NCBI RefSeq assembly: GCF_040564635.1
Contig: NZ_CP159837.1
Span: forward strand, 5,939,001-6,003,000
Source of the DNA: Planktothricoides raciborskii GIHE-MW2
GTDB lineage: Bacteria; Cyanobacteriota; Cyanobacteriia; Cyanobacteriales; Laspinemataceae
Direction: 5' to 3'
Length of the DNA: 64,000 nt
The position numbers and the translations under genes were made by a program. Within the stretch, counting starts at the first letter, position 1; each line of letters starts with the position of its first letter. Under the pieces are notes generated by a model that saw only the letters and a program-made list of their open reading frames with translations, had not been told where the DNA came from and did no database searches. This document shows, in pieces, positions 55,597 to 64,000 of this stretch.

Positions 55597-58170
55597 TTAA
55601 TAATTGATAATGATAGACAAAGTAACCTGAGTTCCTGAAGATTGAACCGATCCCTGACCTCCTGTGCTCCACCGTTCTTCCGGTTTTAAATAAATAGGAG
55701 GTTTATTTAAACCTACTAATCCTACTTGGATTGGCTTGTCGGTCATATTTTTAAATGTAGCGCGTAGTCCGGGAGGAACACACTGAGGTTCAATTTCTAC
55801 TCCCCATAGTGTTGTTGAACTATCACTACATTTAACTCTAACTTCCTTAATTAACTGTCTGGAAGAGTAACTGTTCAGTGATAACGGAAGTTTATAAGGT
55901 AGGAAGCGCTCAATAAAATCAAAATAATCAAGAGCAGACGTTTGTATTCCTTCTGGTCGATTTTTCCAGTTATCTCGCAAATGCCAGGGAATGCTGGCTC
56001 TGTATGTCTGGCTTTGATCGGGGAGTAGTAAATCTGAACGAGAACCTGGGATGGGAAAACTTACTTCAACTGCGTTCTGAGAGTAATTGGTGGCTTTAAT
56101 TAGAGAAATACCACCTTTTGAAGACGAATAACATGAAACTTCTATGATGACATCTAGTTCTTGATATTTCCGCTTGCCTGGATTACCAGGACTACAATCT
56201 AAGTCAATTGTCCTAGATGCAAATGGTGTGGTTTTAGTTCGAGAAGGATACTCCTCAGTAATTTCATTGACGGAGAAAGAAGCATAATACAATTCATTTT
56301 TAGTATTTTCATGTTCTAGATATTTACCAAATACGAATATTTTACTTACGGCAACACTTTTCTCAAAAACATTCAAAACATTTGCTGCTTTTTTTCCTGC
56401 ATTTTCTAAAGTTTTTTCCCAGGCTTCGCCTTCAAATTTGATTAATTGAGAAAATAGCTCGGTAAAAATTTGTTCATTACTTATACCAAATATTTGAGCA
56501 ATTATAATTAAATTATCGGCTTTAGCTAAACATTGTGTAAGCTGGGCAAAAGCAGATAATCCTTGTGGCTTTTCCTTGGAAATTTCTTTATTGAGTTCCG
56601 GGAGACAATCGGCAGCTATGGGAGATAAATTAATAGATCGATCGTTAATTTTTTGTGGTGTCATTGATTCATTTTCATCACCTGTAATGAAAGCAAGGAC
56701 ATCAGTTAGAAAAAAAAGTATATTGATTTGAAAAGCTTCTAACCCTTTTTGAGAATCGCTTCTTTTTAAAGCAGATCCTCCTGAGATCAATACATCATAA
56801 TTACCTGGTTGCCATGTTTTGCCAGGTTTGGGTATTAAATCTATCTCTACTTGATTTCCCCCAGATAATGTTTTGATGGTGTTACCATCCCAAGTTCCTA
56901 AGTTAGCCGGATAAATAATTTCATCCACAACAGCATCCGTACTTCTATTTGTGGCATTTTGTGGAAGAACTATAACTTGCTGTGCAATGAGAGGAGTTCC
57001 TACAATTTTGATGCCACTAGAATCTACTTTTAATTCCAAACCATGCCAAAGCGGCCAATTTGTACCAGGAAATAAGCCATCATTAGTAAATTGACTCACC
57101 ATTGAATATTCAAGCCACTTTGATTCTATTTGTGCATTGGCAACCGGAATTAATGCTTCTATAACGGGTTTAAAACTTAAATTTGAAAAAACTTTAAAAA
57201 ATGAATTATTAAAAGATTGTTTGTGAGGATTTTCGTATATTTTAGGTTTGCCGACTTCTGCACTTCCTACTTTATCGGTCATAAATTTTTTGAATGCTTC
57301 AGCGCGATCGATACTTGTGAAAGAACCAACTTGAATTGACTCTTTTCCTGTTTCTTCTCTAATGAGTTGGTAAGCATCTTCACAAAAATTTAAGTTGATT
57401 TTTTTCAGGTTTGTTTCACTGTAATCAACAAACACCGGATAAAAGGACACTGGAAAATCTTTTGGATCCTTTGGGAAATTATCGCCACAAGATTTTTTTG
57501 GAAAACTTTCCTGGGCGAATGGGTTAGAATCTACATTATTTGGTGAAGTGGATGGACTTAAGGCTAAGGGTGATCCAGATGATTCACTGTTATTGTTATC
57601 ATTTACAATGATAAGTTTTTGATTTTCTGCCACTCGTAAAGCAATTTTAGTAGATAAATCAATAATATTATCATCAAATAATGATAAAGAATTAGCAACG
57701 GCATCTACTAATTTCGAAAAATCGGGATCTTTTTCTATTTCAGTAAAAATAATTTTCTTGGCTTCAAAAGATAGTCCTAAAAATAAAGGATTCATAAAAA
57801 CTAAAGAACGCGCCGTTGATTTAAAGCTTAAATCCGGTTGCTCGTTGATTTCTGGGCCAACAAAATCTATGAGTTTAATTTGGTTGTCAAATGTAGCTAC
57901 GACTATTTCAGTAGATTTTGAGGGTTGTTCGCTATTTAAATTATTAAATTTTACTTTGGTTGTTTTAGCTGCTTTTTTGGGAACGCCAGCAAAGGTAATA
58001 ATTTTACCTTTTTTTAAGCTGGGTTGACCGGCTGGCAAGCTAGACACTTTAACTGATACTGCATCTCTATCTAGCACCAAGCTACAAGCTGATAAGAAAA
58101 ATAGGATTAAAACTATAAATATACTAGATTTAGTGAGGCAAATATTGATCGCTTTATTCGTTGGCAACAT
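55597..58170 (-). CDS. Large probable lipoprotein of unknown function
   Basis: An 857-residue protein. N-terminal signal: SSIFIVLILFFLSAC gives a lipobox LSAC with Cys near residue 29, so export and lipidation are predicted. Segment ESIQVGSFTSIDRAEAFKKFM (about 280-300) resembles a SPOR-type repeat (peptidoglycan binding). The middle (RAQQ..., FPGTNWPLWHGLELKVDS) and the cysteine-bearing C-terminal part (RTIDLDCSPGNPGKRKY, VRVKCSDSSTT, EPQCVPPGLRATF) match nothing I recognise. Cell-envelope function is probable. It is read alone between the composite repeats and the NB-ARC gene. Confidence 0.7.
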   Translation of the reverse strand: MLPTNKAINICLTKSSIFIVLILFFLSACSLVLDRDAVSVKVSSLPAGQPSLKKGKIITFAGVPKKAAKTTKVKFNNLNSEQPSKSTEIVVATFDNQIKLIDFVGPEINEQPDLSFKSTARSLVFMNPLFLGLSFEAKKIIFTEIEKDPDFSKLVDAVANSLSLFDDNIIDLSTKIALRVAENQKLIIVNDNNNSESSGSPLALSPSTSPNNVDSNPFAQESFPKKSCGDNFPKDPKDFPVSFYPVFVDYSETNLKKINLNFCEDAYQLIREETGKESIQVGSFTSIDRAEAFKKFMTDKVGSAEVGKPKIYENPHKQSFNNSFFKVFSNLSFKPVIEALIPVANAQIESKWLEYSMVSQFTNDGLFPGTNWPLWHGLELKVDSSGIKIVGTPLIAQQVIVLPQNATNRSTDAVVDEIIYPANLGTWDGNTIKTLSGGNQVEIDLIPKPGKTWQPGNYDVLISGGSALKRSDSQKGLEAFQINILFFLTDVLAFITGDENESMTPQKINDRSINLSPIAADCLPELNKEISKEKPQGLSAFAQLTQCLAKADNLIIIAQIFGISNEQIFTELFSQLIKFEGEAWEKTLENAGKKAANVLNVFEKSVAVSKIFVFGKYLEHENTKNELYYASFSVNEITEEYPSRTKTTPFASRTIDLDCSPGNPGKRKYQELDVIIEVSCYSSSKGGISLIKATNYSQNAVEVSFPIPGSRSDLLLPDQSQTYRASIPWHLRDNWKNRPEGIQTSALDYFDFIERFLPYKLPLSLNSYSSRQLIKEVRVKCSDSSTTLWGVEIEPQCVPPGLRATFKNMTDKPIQVGLVGLNKPPIYLKPEERWSTGGQGSVQSSGTQVTLSIIINY

Positions 58171-58324
58171 AATGACAGTCCTTAATTTTTCAAGAAACCA
58201 AAATTTTTGTTATCAGTCGATAGACCAATATAAATAAATTTTTATCAACATATAATTGATGTTAATTAACTAGATTTTCCATGTGTTATTGGTTTATGGT
58301 TTAACTTTGTTGTTAATTATGTTT

Positions 58325-58363
58325 TTCTCAAACACGAATTACGATCATTTATATGTTTGAGAA
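58325..58363. repeat. Inverted repeat in the lipoprotein / NB-ARC gap
   Basis: TTCTCAAACA (58325-58334) pairs with TGTTTGAGAA (58354-58363), with a 19-nt loop. It may be a regulatory site or a transcript hairpin for either divergent gene. Confidence 0.55.
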
Positions 58364-58520
58364 GTATGATTATTCGCGAATAACTTCTAGACTTAGAGTT
58401 TAATCGCAAATATTGCGTAAGCCACGTCAAATGAATTTACTTTTGTATTATGAGGTTATGTCGGGGATACTAAAATTTTGACTTATAAAAATAATAAGTT
58501 AATCTAATAAATCCTGTCAA

Positions 58521-58676
58521 TCGGAAATGTGGCGGATTTTTTCCGACAACCGGATCGGAAATGTCGGAAATGTCGGCCAGGAAAGTGGATCCTATAGTAC
58601 GGGGGGTTTATTCCCAGGCAAGATTTATCTGTAAAAATGAGGAAATGTCGGAAATGTCGGAAAAATCGGATATAAT
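58521..58676 (+). promoter_or_regulatory. TCGGAAATG iterons with overlapping -10 box upstream of the NB-ARC gene
   Basis: TCGGAAATG occurs at 58521-58529, 58555-58563, 58564-58572 and 58648-58656. Partial copies lie at 58573, 58641-58647, 58657 and 58666. The last copies run straight into TATAAT (58671-58676), a likely -10 box 27 bp before the start codon. An iterated operator overlapping the promoter is the simplest reading; the cognate regulator may be the NB-ARC protein itself or an unknown factor. Confidence 0.6.
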
Positions 58677-58703
58677 AGCCAAAACCGTTATCCTCATTGA
58701 CCT

Positions 58704-60074
58704 ATGGAAATTACGGAAGTGTTGAAGTTGGCAGATGATCTAGTTTTTACTCAGACGGGAAAGCATCTGGACTATCTGCAAGAAACGATACTGCAAGGCA
58801 CTTTGAATGGTCAGACTTATTCGGAAATTGCGGAAGGGACTTATGCGGGTGAAGGTCATGTGAGAGATCGGGGGGCAGAACTTTGGAATATTCTCTCGAA
58901 AGGGTTGGGGAAAGAGGTTAGTAAGGCAAATTTTAAAGCGATATTAGAGAAAGTAAATTTTTGTACTTATTCAGCTATTCTAAGTGATAATGCAACAGTT
59001 ACTAACTTAAATATTTGTTCAGAACATCATCAGCGATCATCGCCCACAAATTTCCCAAAACCCCAGGCAACTGAAAATGAACCGCATCTAGACTTAGATA
59101 CAGCCCCAGAAATTTTCAACTTTTACGGCAGAACCATAGAACTCGCGAAGCTGGAAGAGTGGATTATTAAAGAACGTTCTCGTTTGGTGGCACTTTTCGG
59201 ATTTGGTGGCATTGGTAAAACAACTTTGGCGCTACGTTTGGTTGAGCAAATTAAACCTCAGTTTGAATATGTCATCTATCGCAATCTGCATTTTTATGCT
59301 AATTTGAATGATATCCTGGTCAATTTGCTGACTATTTTTTCCCCGAATAGTCAGATGTGCGATCGCCCCGAAATGCAACTTTCACAACTGATTAAATATT
59401 TGCGTCAGTATCGCTGTTTGATTGTCATCGATGATTGGCAAATCCTGTTCCATAAGGGAAAAGTGGCCGGTGAAGATTGGTCGGTTTATGAACATTATCG
59501 GCTATTTTTCAAGACGATCGCGGATGTCACCCATCAAAGTTGTATCGTGGCGATCGCCAATGAAAAACCCTTGGCGATCGACTGTTGGGAAAAACAAAAT
59601 TCTCCGGTGCGATCGCTGGTGTTGTCAGGTTTAGGTGAAGCCGCCAAAGAAATATTACAAGCGCACAATTTATCTGATCCAGATAAGTGGGAAAAGTTAA
59701 TTGATCTGTATCACGGAAATCCGCTGTGGCTAGAGTTAACCGCTACTGAAATCCGAGAATTATTTGCTGGTCGAGTAGCGGAATTTTTAGCCTATCAAAC
59801 TCCAATTTTATGGGAACCGTTGCAGGTGCAGTTAGACCAACAGTTGCAAAATTTGACCTTAACCGAACAGTCGGTGATGTGCAAACTCGCTATGACCACA
59901 GACCCGATAAATTTGCCAGAACTATTAAAGCTGACAAAATTATCCCCTGCGGATTTGTTGACTGCGGTTAAATCCCTAGGTAGGCGCTTTTTTGTGGAAA
60001 TTAAATCAGGAGACGAAACAACAGAATTTATCCTGAATCCGGTGTTGAGAGAATATGTGAAAGATCGGCAATGA
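58704..60074 (+). CDS. NB-ARC type STAND ATPase without C-terminal repeats
   Basis: A 456-residue protein. The N-terminal ~90 residues form an HTH-like module (VLKLADDLVFTQTGKHLDYL, GQTYSEIAEG), as seen in vWA-MoxR-associated/effector-associated proteins. NB-ARC covers about 140-400, with P-loop LFGFGGIGKTTLALRL, Walker B CLIVIDDWQ, then LVLSGLGEA and GNPLWLELTA (the GxP motif). A short winged-helix end (LTEQSVMCKLAMTTDPINLPELLKLT) closes it. Most cyanobacterial relatives carry WD40 or TPR sensor repeats afterwards; here the gene stops, giving a minimal form. STAND proteins act in signalling and anti-phage defence. Such a role here is inference. Confidence 0.82.
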   Translation: MEITEVLKLADDLVFTQTGKHLDYLQETILQGTLNGQTYSEIAEGTYAGEGHVRDRGAELWNILSKGLGKEVSKANFKAILEKVNFCTYSAILSDNATVTNLNICSEHHQRSSPTNFPKPQATENEPHLDLDTAPEIFNFYGRTIELAKLEEWIIKERSRLVALFGFGGIGKTTLALRLVEQIKPQFEYVIYRNLHFYANLNDILVNLLTIFSPNSQMCDRPEMQLSQLIKYLRQYRCLIVIDDWQILFHKGKVAGEDWSVYEHYRLFFKTIADVTHQSCIVAIANEKPLAIDCWEKQNSPVRSLVLSGLGEAAKEILQAHNLSDPDKWEKLIDLYHGNPLWLELTATEIRELFAGRVAEFLAYQTPILWEPLQVQLDQQLQNLTLTEQSVMCKLAMTTDPINLPELLKLTKLSPADLLTAVKSLGRRFFVEIKSGDETTEFILNPVLREYVKDRQ

Positions 60075-60137
60075 GATAGAATAGAAACCCGGTTTTTTCG
60101 CTAATAACACGGGCGTTACGCCCATCTCCTCAGCTTT

Positions 60138-60294
60138 TAGTAGGGTGTGTTAGGCGGTGACAAAATTGAGAGTTTTACCAAAATTTACAAGTCCGCCGTA
60201 ACGCACCTTTCTGTTTTTCAATGGTGCGTTACGGCGGATCGGGTAATTGTTAATTGGAACCCTAAATTTTTATCCGCCTAACGCACCCTACCAA
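60138..60294. repeat. Family C palindromic repeats (third long copy)
   Basis: GTAGGGTGTGTTAGGCGGTGA ... CCGCCGTAACGCACC, then GGTGCGTTACGGCGG ... CCGCCTAACGCACCCTACC. In the 612-bp gap before gltS this is followed by family A copies (60336-60475) and heptamer repeats. Confidence 0.9.
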
Positions 60295-60335
60295 ATTGCT
60301 GATGGTGGGTTACTGCCACCCCACCGCCCCAGGGA

Positions 60336-60475
60336 CAAGAAACCGGGTTTCTTGGGTCAACCTTTGCCACCCCACCGGCCCCTACATAGAAACCCGGTTT
60401 CTAACCTCTCCAGGCTTCCCACCGCCCCAGGGACAAGAAACCGGGTAACTTCCACGAAACCCGGTTTCTGCCGAT
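60336..60475. repeat. Family A repeats upstream of gltS
   Basis: AAGAAACCGGGTTTCTTGG, then AGAAACCCGGTTTCT, then AAGAAACCGGGTAACTT and GAAACCCGGTTTCTG. They alternate with a CCACCCCACCGCCCC-type spacer. Confidence 0.85.
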
Positions 60476-60559
60476 CGCCCAAAAGTAATAGATGGATGCA
60501 ATATTGTTTTATTTTTTTGTTATAATCAAATACCCATAAATGGATCCAAAAACCTCACT

Positions 60560-60686
60560 ATAAATTGTTATTAGTTATTCGTTATTGGTTATTAGCCATT
60601 GGTTATTGGTTTTTCGTCAAATAACAAATAATCAATAATGAAATAACCAACAGACAAAGGACAAAGGACAAAGGACAACGAACAAA
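60560..60686. repeat. Heptameric tandem repeats next to gltS
   Basis: GTTATTA/GTTATTG-type heptamers, then complementary ATAACAA/ATAACCA-type units, then GGACAAA heptamers running up to the gltS start codon. These are typical cyanobacterial STRRs. Confidence 0.85.
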
Positions 60687-63600
60687 ATGACTGAAGTACA
60701 AAAAACTACTAACGAGTTTCAGGGACAACGTTGGTTAGTCGAAGAACGAGATGCTTGTGGAGTTGGCTTTGTGGCTGACTCTAAAGGCGTGGCCAGCCAT
60801 AACATTATTGTAGAAGCTTTGCCCGCCCTTGCTTGTATGGAACATCGCGGCGGTTGCAGTGCCGATCGCGATTCTGGAGACGGTTCGGGAATTCTCACGG
60901 CAATTCCTTGGGAACTGTTGGCCCAAGACACCGCTTTGACAGAAGAAACTCGATCGCTGATTGCCAACCAACGGCAACATATCGGTGTGGGGATGGTATT
61001 TTTGCCCCTGGATAGTGGCGATCGCGCTTTGGCTGTTGATGTCACCGAGAAAGTTTTGGTCAAAGAAGGATTTCAGGTGCTTGGGTGGCGGGTGGTGCCC
61101 GTGAAACAAGAAGTGCTGGGAATCCAAGCCAGAGAAACCGAACCGATGATTTCTCAATTGCTGGTATTCCATCCCACGCAAACCGGGGATGAACTGGAAC
61201 GGTCTTTATATTTAGCCCGTCGGGTCGTGGGCGATGCCTTAAATCAAACCGGGGTAATTTCTTGGGCGAATAACTATTATATGTGTTCGTTTTCCTGCCG
61301 CACGATTGTCTATAAAGGCATGGTACGCGGCGCGATCTTAGGCGAGTTTTATCAGGATTTGACCAATCCCGCTTATAAGAGTTCGTTTGCCGTATTCCAC
61401 CGCCGCTTTAGCACCAACACAATGCCCCGCTGGCCCTTGGCGCAACCGATGCGCTTGTTGGGACATAATGGCGAAATCAATACCCTGCTGGGCAATATGA
61501 ACTGGATGACCGCGCGGCAGGCGAATTTGTCCCATGAATGTTGGGGCGATCGCATTTCTGATTTGATGCCATTTGTTCGCACCGATAATAGTGATTCGGC
61601 AAACTTGGATAATGTGTTTGAGTTGCTGGTGCGATCGCAACGTAGCCCTGCGGAAGCGATTATGATGCTGGTGCCCGAAGCGTTTCGGAATCAGCCCGAC
61701 TTGGCCGATCACCCAGAAATTGTCGATTTCTATGATTACAATGCCGGGGTGATGGAAGCTTGGGATGGCCCGGCTTTGTTAGTGTTTAGCGATGGTAAGC
61801 AGGTAGGTGCCAGCTTAGACCGGAATGGTTTACGCCCTGCCCGATATGCGATTACTCGTTCTGGTTTGGTGGTGGTTTCCTCGGAAGCTGGGGTAGTGCC
61901 TTTGGTTGAGTCGGAAATTGTGGAAAAAGGACGCCTCGGCCCTGGTCAAATGATGGTGGTAGACCTGGAAAGTGGCGAAGTTCTCCATAATTGGGACATT
62001 AAGCAGCGCGTTGCCCAAGCCCGACCCTATAAGGAGTGGTTGCAAAGTCGCTTTGTGTTTGAACGTCATGGCCATTTACCAGCCCCTCAATTAGATGAGT
62101 CAACTTTGCTGCGATCGCAAGTTGCATTTGGCTATTCCACGGAAGATGTGGAAATGATGATTCAGGCAATGGCGGAAACCGGGAAAGAAGCCACATTTTG
62201 TATGGGCAATGATACCCCGTTGGCGGTTTTGTCCGATAAGCCTTATTTGCTTTACGACTATTTTAAGCAACGGTTTGCCCAAGTTACTAACCCGGCGATC
62301 GACCCATTGCGGGAAAGTTTGGTCATGTCCCTAGAAGTTTATCTAGGGGGACATCGCAATTTATTAGAAGAAGATGCCGCCCATGCCAAACAGTTGCAAT
62401 TAATGTCACCAATTCTCAATGAACCGGAATTAGAAAATTTAATTTCTACCGGCAATGGGCATGGCATTAACGTGGCGCGGATATCGACTTTGTATGAGAT
62501 CGTTACAGGTTCCGATGATTTAGCTAATGCTTTAGCAGCATTGAAAAAATCCGTTTCTGAAGCGGTGGCCGCCGGAACTAAGATTATCATTTTGAGCGAT
62601 CACTCCGAAATCAGTGCCAATATTACATATATTCCGCCGTTGTTGGCAGTGGGCACCGTTCAATACCATTTAATCCGGGAAGGTTTACGCACTCAAGCTT
62701 CAATTGTGGTGGAAACAGCCCAATGTTGGACTACCCATCATTTTGCTTGTTTAATTGGTTATGGCGCATCCGCAGTTTGTCCTTATTTAGCATTAGAAAC
62801 GGTGCGGCATTGGTGGTCTAATTCTAAGACCCAAAAGATGATGGAACGCGGCCAAATTGAGGCAATTTCCTTAGAAAAAGCTCAAGAAAATTATTGCAAA
62901 GCCGTAGAAGCTGGCTTATTAAAAATTCTCTCAAAAATGGGAATTTCTTTGTTAGCCAGTTACAAAGGAGCGCAAATTTTCGAGGCAATTGGTATTGGCG
63001 AAGATTTGTTAAATATCGCCTTTGAAGGCACGGTTTCCCGCATTGGCGGCTTGTCTGTAGCTGATGTGGCACGGGAAGTTATGGCATTTCACGGCAAAGC
63101 TTTTCCTGAAACCCGGTTTCTTGGAGAAACCGGGTTTCTTGGAGAAACCGGGGCTCTCAAAAAACTGGAAAATTTTGGCTTTGTCCAACATCGTCCCAGT
63201 GGGGAATATCATGCCAATAATCCCGATTTAGCTAAGTTATTGCATCAGGCTGTTAAAACTAACGAATTTGACCATTATCAGCTTTATCAGGAATATCTGA
63301 AAAATAGTCCGATTGTGAATCTACGGGATTTGTTAGATTTGCAAGGCGATCGCCCATCTATTGATATTGCCGAAGTGGAACCCGTGGAAGAAATTGTCAA
63401 ACGGTTCTGCACTGGGGGAATGTCTCTGGGGGCGCTTTCTCCCGAAGCCCACGAAACTCTGGCGATCGCCATGAACCGGATGGGTGGTAAGTCCAACTCT
63501 GGGGAAGGAGGCGAAGATCCCTGGCGGTTTGGGACGATCAATGATGTGGATGAAAACGGACAATCCCCTTCTCGGCCATATTTGCGGGGTCTACGCAACG

Positions 63601-64000
63601 GTGACACCGCCTCTTCTGCCATTAAACAAATCGCTTCCGGTCGCTTTGGGGTCACACCAGAATACCTGATGAGCGGTAAGCAACTGGAAATTAAAGTGGC
63701 TCAAGGGGCAAAACCGGGAGAAGGCGGTCAATTGCCCGGTAAAAAGGTCAGTCCCTATATCGCCATGTTGCGGAAATCTAAGCCCGGAGTGCCGTTGATT
63801 TCCCCACCGCCCCACCACGATATCTACAGTATTGAGGATTTGGCCCAGTTAATTTTTGACTTGCACCAAATTAATCCCCAAGCTAAGGTATCGGTGAAAT
63901 TAGTGGCGGAAATTGGGATTGGCACGATCGCTGCTGGGGTGGCAAAAGCCAACGCAGATATTATTCAAATTTCCGGCCATGACGGAGGTACGGGCGCTTC
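60687..64000 (+). CDS. gltS: Ferredoxin-dependent glutamate synthase, GltS (3' end missing)
   Basis: The frame runs from ATG 60687 to the window edge, ~1104 codons of an expected ~1550. The propeptide [23 protein letters not shown] precedes the nucleophile Cys in [12 protein letters not shown]. It has [19 protein letters not shown], a typical glutaminase, and later [26 protein letters not shown] and [13 protein letters not shown]. The last visible residues are [10 protein letters not shown]. Unlike gltB it lies away from any gltD and is assigned as the Fd-linked enzyme by sequence affinity. Residues about 806-822 ([17 protein letters not shown]) lie between AFHGKAFP and KKLENFGFV. They are encoded by tandem family A repeats and are absent from homologues as I recall them. 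Confidence 0.93.
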   Translation, partial: MTEVQKTTNEFQGQRWLVEERDACGVGFVADSKGVASHNIIVEALPALACMEHRGGCSADRDSGDGSGILTAIPWELLAQDTALTEETRSLIANQRQHIGVGMVFLPLDSGDRALAVDVTEKVLVKEGFQVLGWRVVPVKQEVLGIQARETEPMISQLLVFHPTQTGDELERSLYLARRVVGDALNQTGVISWANNYYMCSFSCRTIVYKGMVRGAILGEFYQDLTNPAYKSSFAVFHRRFSTNTMPRWPLAQPMRLLGHNGEINTLLGNMNWMTARQANLSHECWGDRISDLMPFVRTDNSDSANLDNVFELLVRSQRSPAEAIMMLVPEAFRNQPDLADHPEIVDFYDYNAGVMEAWDGPALLVFSDGKQVGASLDRNGLRPARYAITRSGLVVVSSEAGVVPLVESEIVEKGRLGPGQMMVVDLESGEVLHNWDIKQRVAQARPYKEWLQSRFVFERHGHLPAPQLDESTLLRSQVAFGYSTEDVEMMIQAMAETGKEATFCMGNDTPLAVLSDKPYLLYDYFKQRFAQVTNPAIDPLRESLVMSLEVYLGGHRNLLEEDAAHAKQLQLMSPILNEPELENLISTGNGHGINVARISTLYEIVTGSDDLANALAALKKSVSEAVAAGTKIIILSDHSEISANITYIPPLLAVGTVQYHLIREGLRTQASIVVETAQCWTTHHFACLIGYGASAVCPYLALETVRHWWSNSKTQKMMERGQIEAISLEKAQENYCKAVEAGLLKILSKMGISLLASYKGAQIFEAIGIGEDLLNIAFEGTVSRIGGLSVADVAREVMAFHGKAFPETRFLGETGFLGETGALKKLENFGFVQHRPSGEYHANNPDLAKLLHQAVKTNEFDHYQLYQEYLKNSPIVNLRDLLDLQGDRPSIDIAEVEPVEEIVKRFCTGGMSLGALSPEAHETLAIAMNRMGGKSNSGEGGEDPWRFGTINDVDENGQSPSRPYLRGLRNGDTASSAIKQIASGRFGVTPEYLMSGKQLEIKVAQGAKPGEGGQLPGKKVSPYIAMLRKSKPGVPLISPPPHHDIYSIEDLAQLIFDLHQINPQAKVSVKLVAEIGIGTIAAGVAKANADIIQISGHDGGTGA
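63105..63157. repeat. Family A elements inside gltS
   Basis: Three copies: GAAACCCGGTTTCTTGGA, GAAACCGGGTTTCTTGGA and GAAACCGGGGCTCTC, in frame. They encode [17 protein letters not shown]. Confidence 0.9.

Overview
The window comes from a filamentous-type cyanobacterium, probably a non-heterocystous Oscillatoriales-like lineage, though the genus is not resolved. Cyanobacterial marks are petG (cytochrome b6f), a cytochrome cM-like protein, two glutamate synthase large subunits (NADH type and ferredoxin type), very frequent HIP1 octamers (GCGATCGC), heptameric short tandem repeats and relics of xisH/xisI. No rRNA, tRNA, CRISPR array or complete insertion sequence was recognised.

Layout. 1-3.2 kb: the 3' end of a receiver-GGDEF diguanylate cyclase, then dnaK with a strong terminator. 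3.2-6.8 kb: small minus-strand toxin-antitoxin-type pairs (PIN/antitoxin, DUF6887/DUF6888-like, MazF/antitoxin, GIY-YIG with a small partner) embedded in palindromic repeats. 6.9-16.2 kb: a locus resembling cargo of an extracellular contractile injection system (eCIS). It has two large DUF4157 proteins with almost identical ~240-residue heads and unrelated tails, a YbjN-like protein behind one, and a divergent AAA+ ATPase. 16.5-25.1 kb: housekeeping and metabolic genes (cytM-like, petG, rsmD, Fe-S/zinc cluster protein, GH57, alpha/beta hydrolase, FemAB-like, RibD-C, EamA transporter). 25.2-32.6 kb: two paralogous DUF4347/beta-helix/RTX surface or secreted proteins. 33.1-35.1 kb: a CapD/WbpM-like nucleotide-sugar enzyme. 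35.4-40.7 kb: the str operon rpsL-rpsG-fusA-tuf-rpsJ on the minus strand. 40.9-41.9 kb: an A-type Fe-S carrier and a mannose-6-phosphate isomerase-like cupin. 43.1-64 kb: gltB, gltD and the start of gltS, separated by accessory genes: a small membrane protein, broken xisH/xisI, MqsA-like antitoxin, Phd-MNT/HEPN, HigBA, a truncated P-loop protein, a large lipoprotein and an NB-ARC STAND protein.

The most distinctive feature is the density of short palindromic repeats. Family A carries AGAAACCGGGTTTCT and its complement, family B GGGCGAAGCATTCCGG and its complement, family C GTAGGGTGCGTTAGGCGG and its complement, and family E is a 37-bp element. Most lie between genes, but families A and B also lie in frame inside gltD, gltS and a GH57 gene, where they encode extra peptides. 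A B-type element and two copies of the 37-bp element have broken xisH and xisI. In xisI, removing both 37-bp elements in silico restores one continuous frame.

The best candidate for an undescribed system is the DUF4157 / YbjN / AAA+ locus, read as mobile-headed effectors with a putative chaperone or immunity protein and an ATPase. No sheath, tube or baseplate genes are in the window, so the link to an injection machine rests on family knowledge and inference. All family assignments were made by reading motifs, without database searches.
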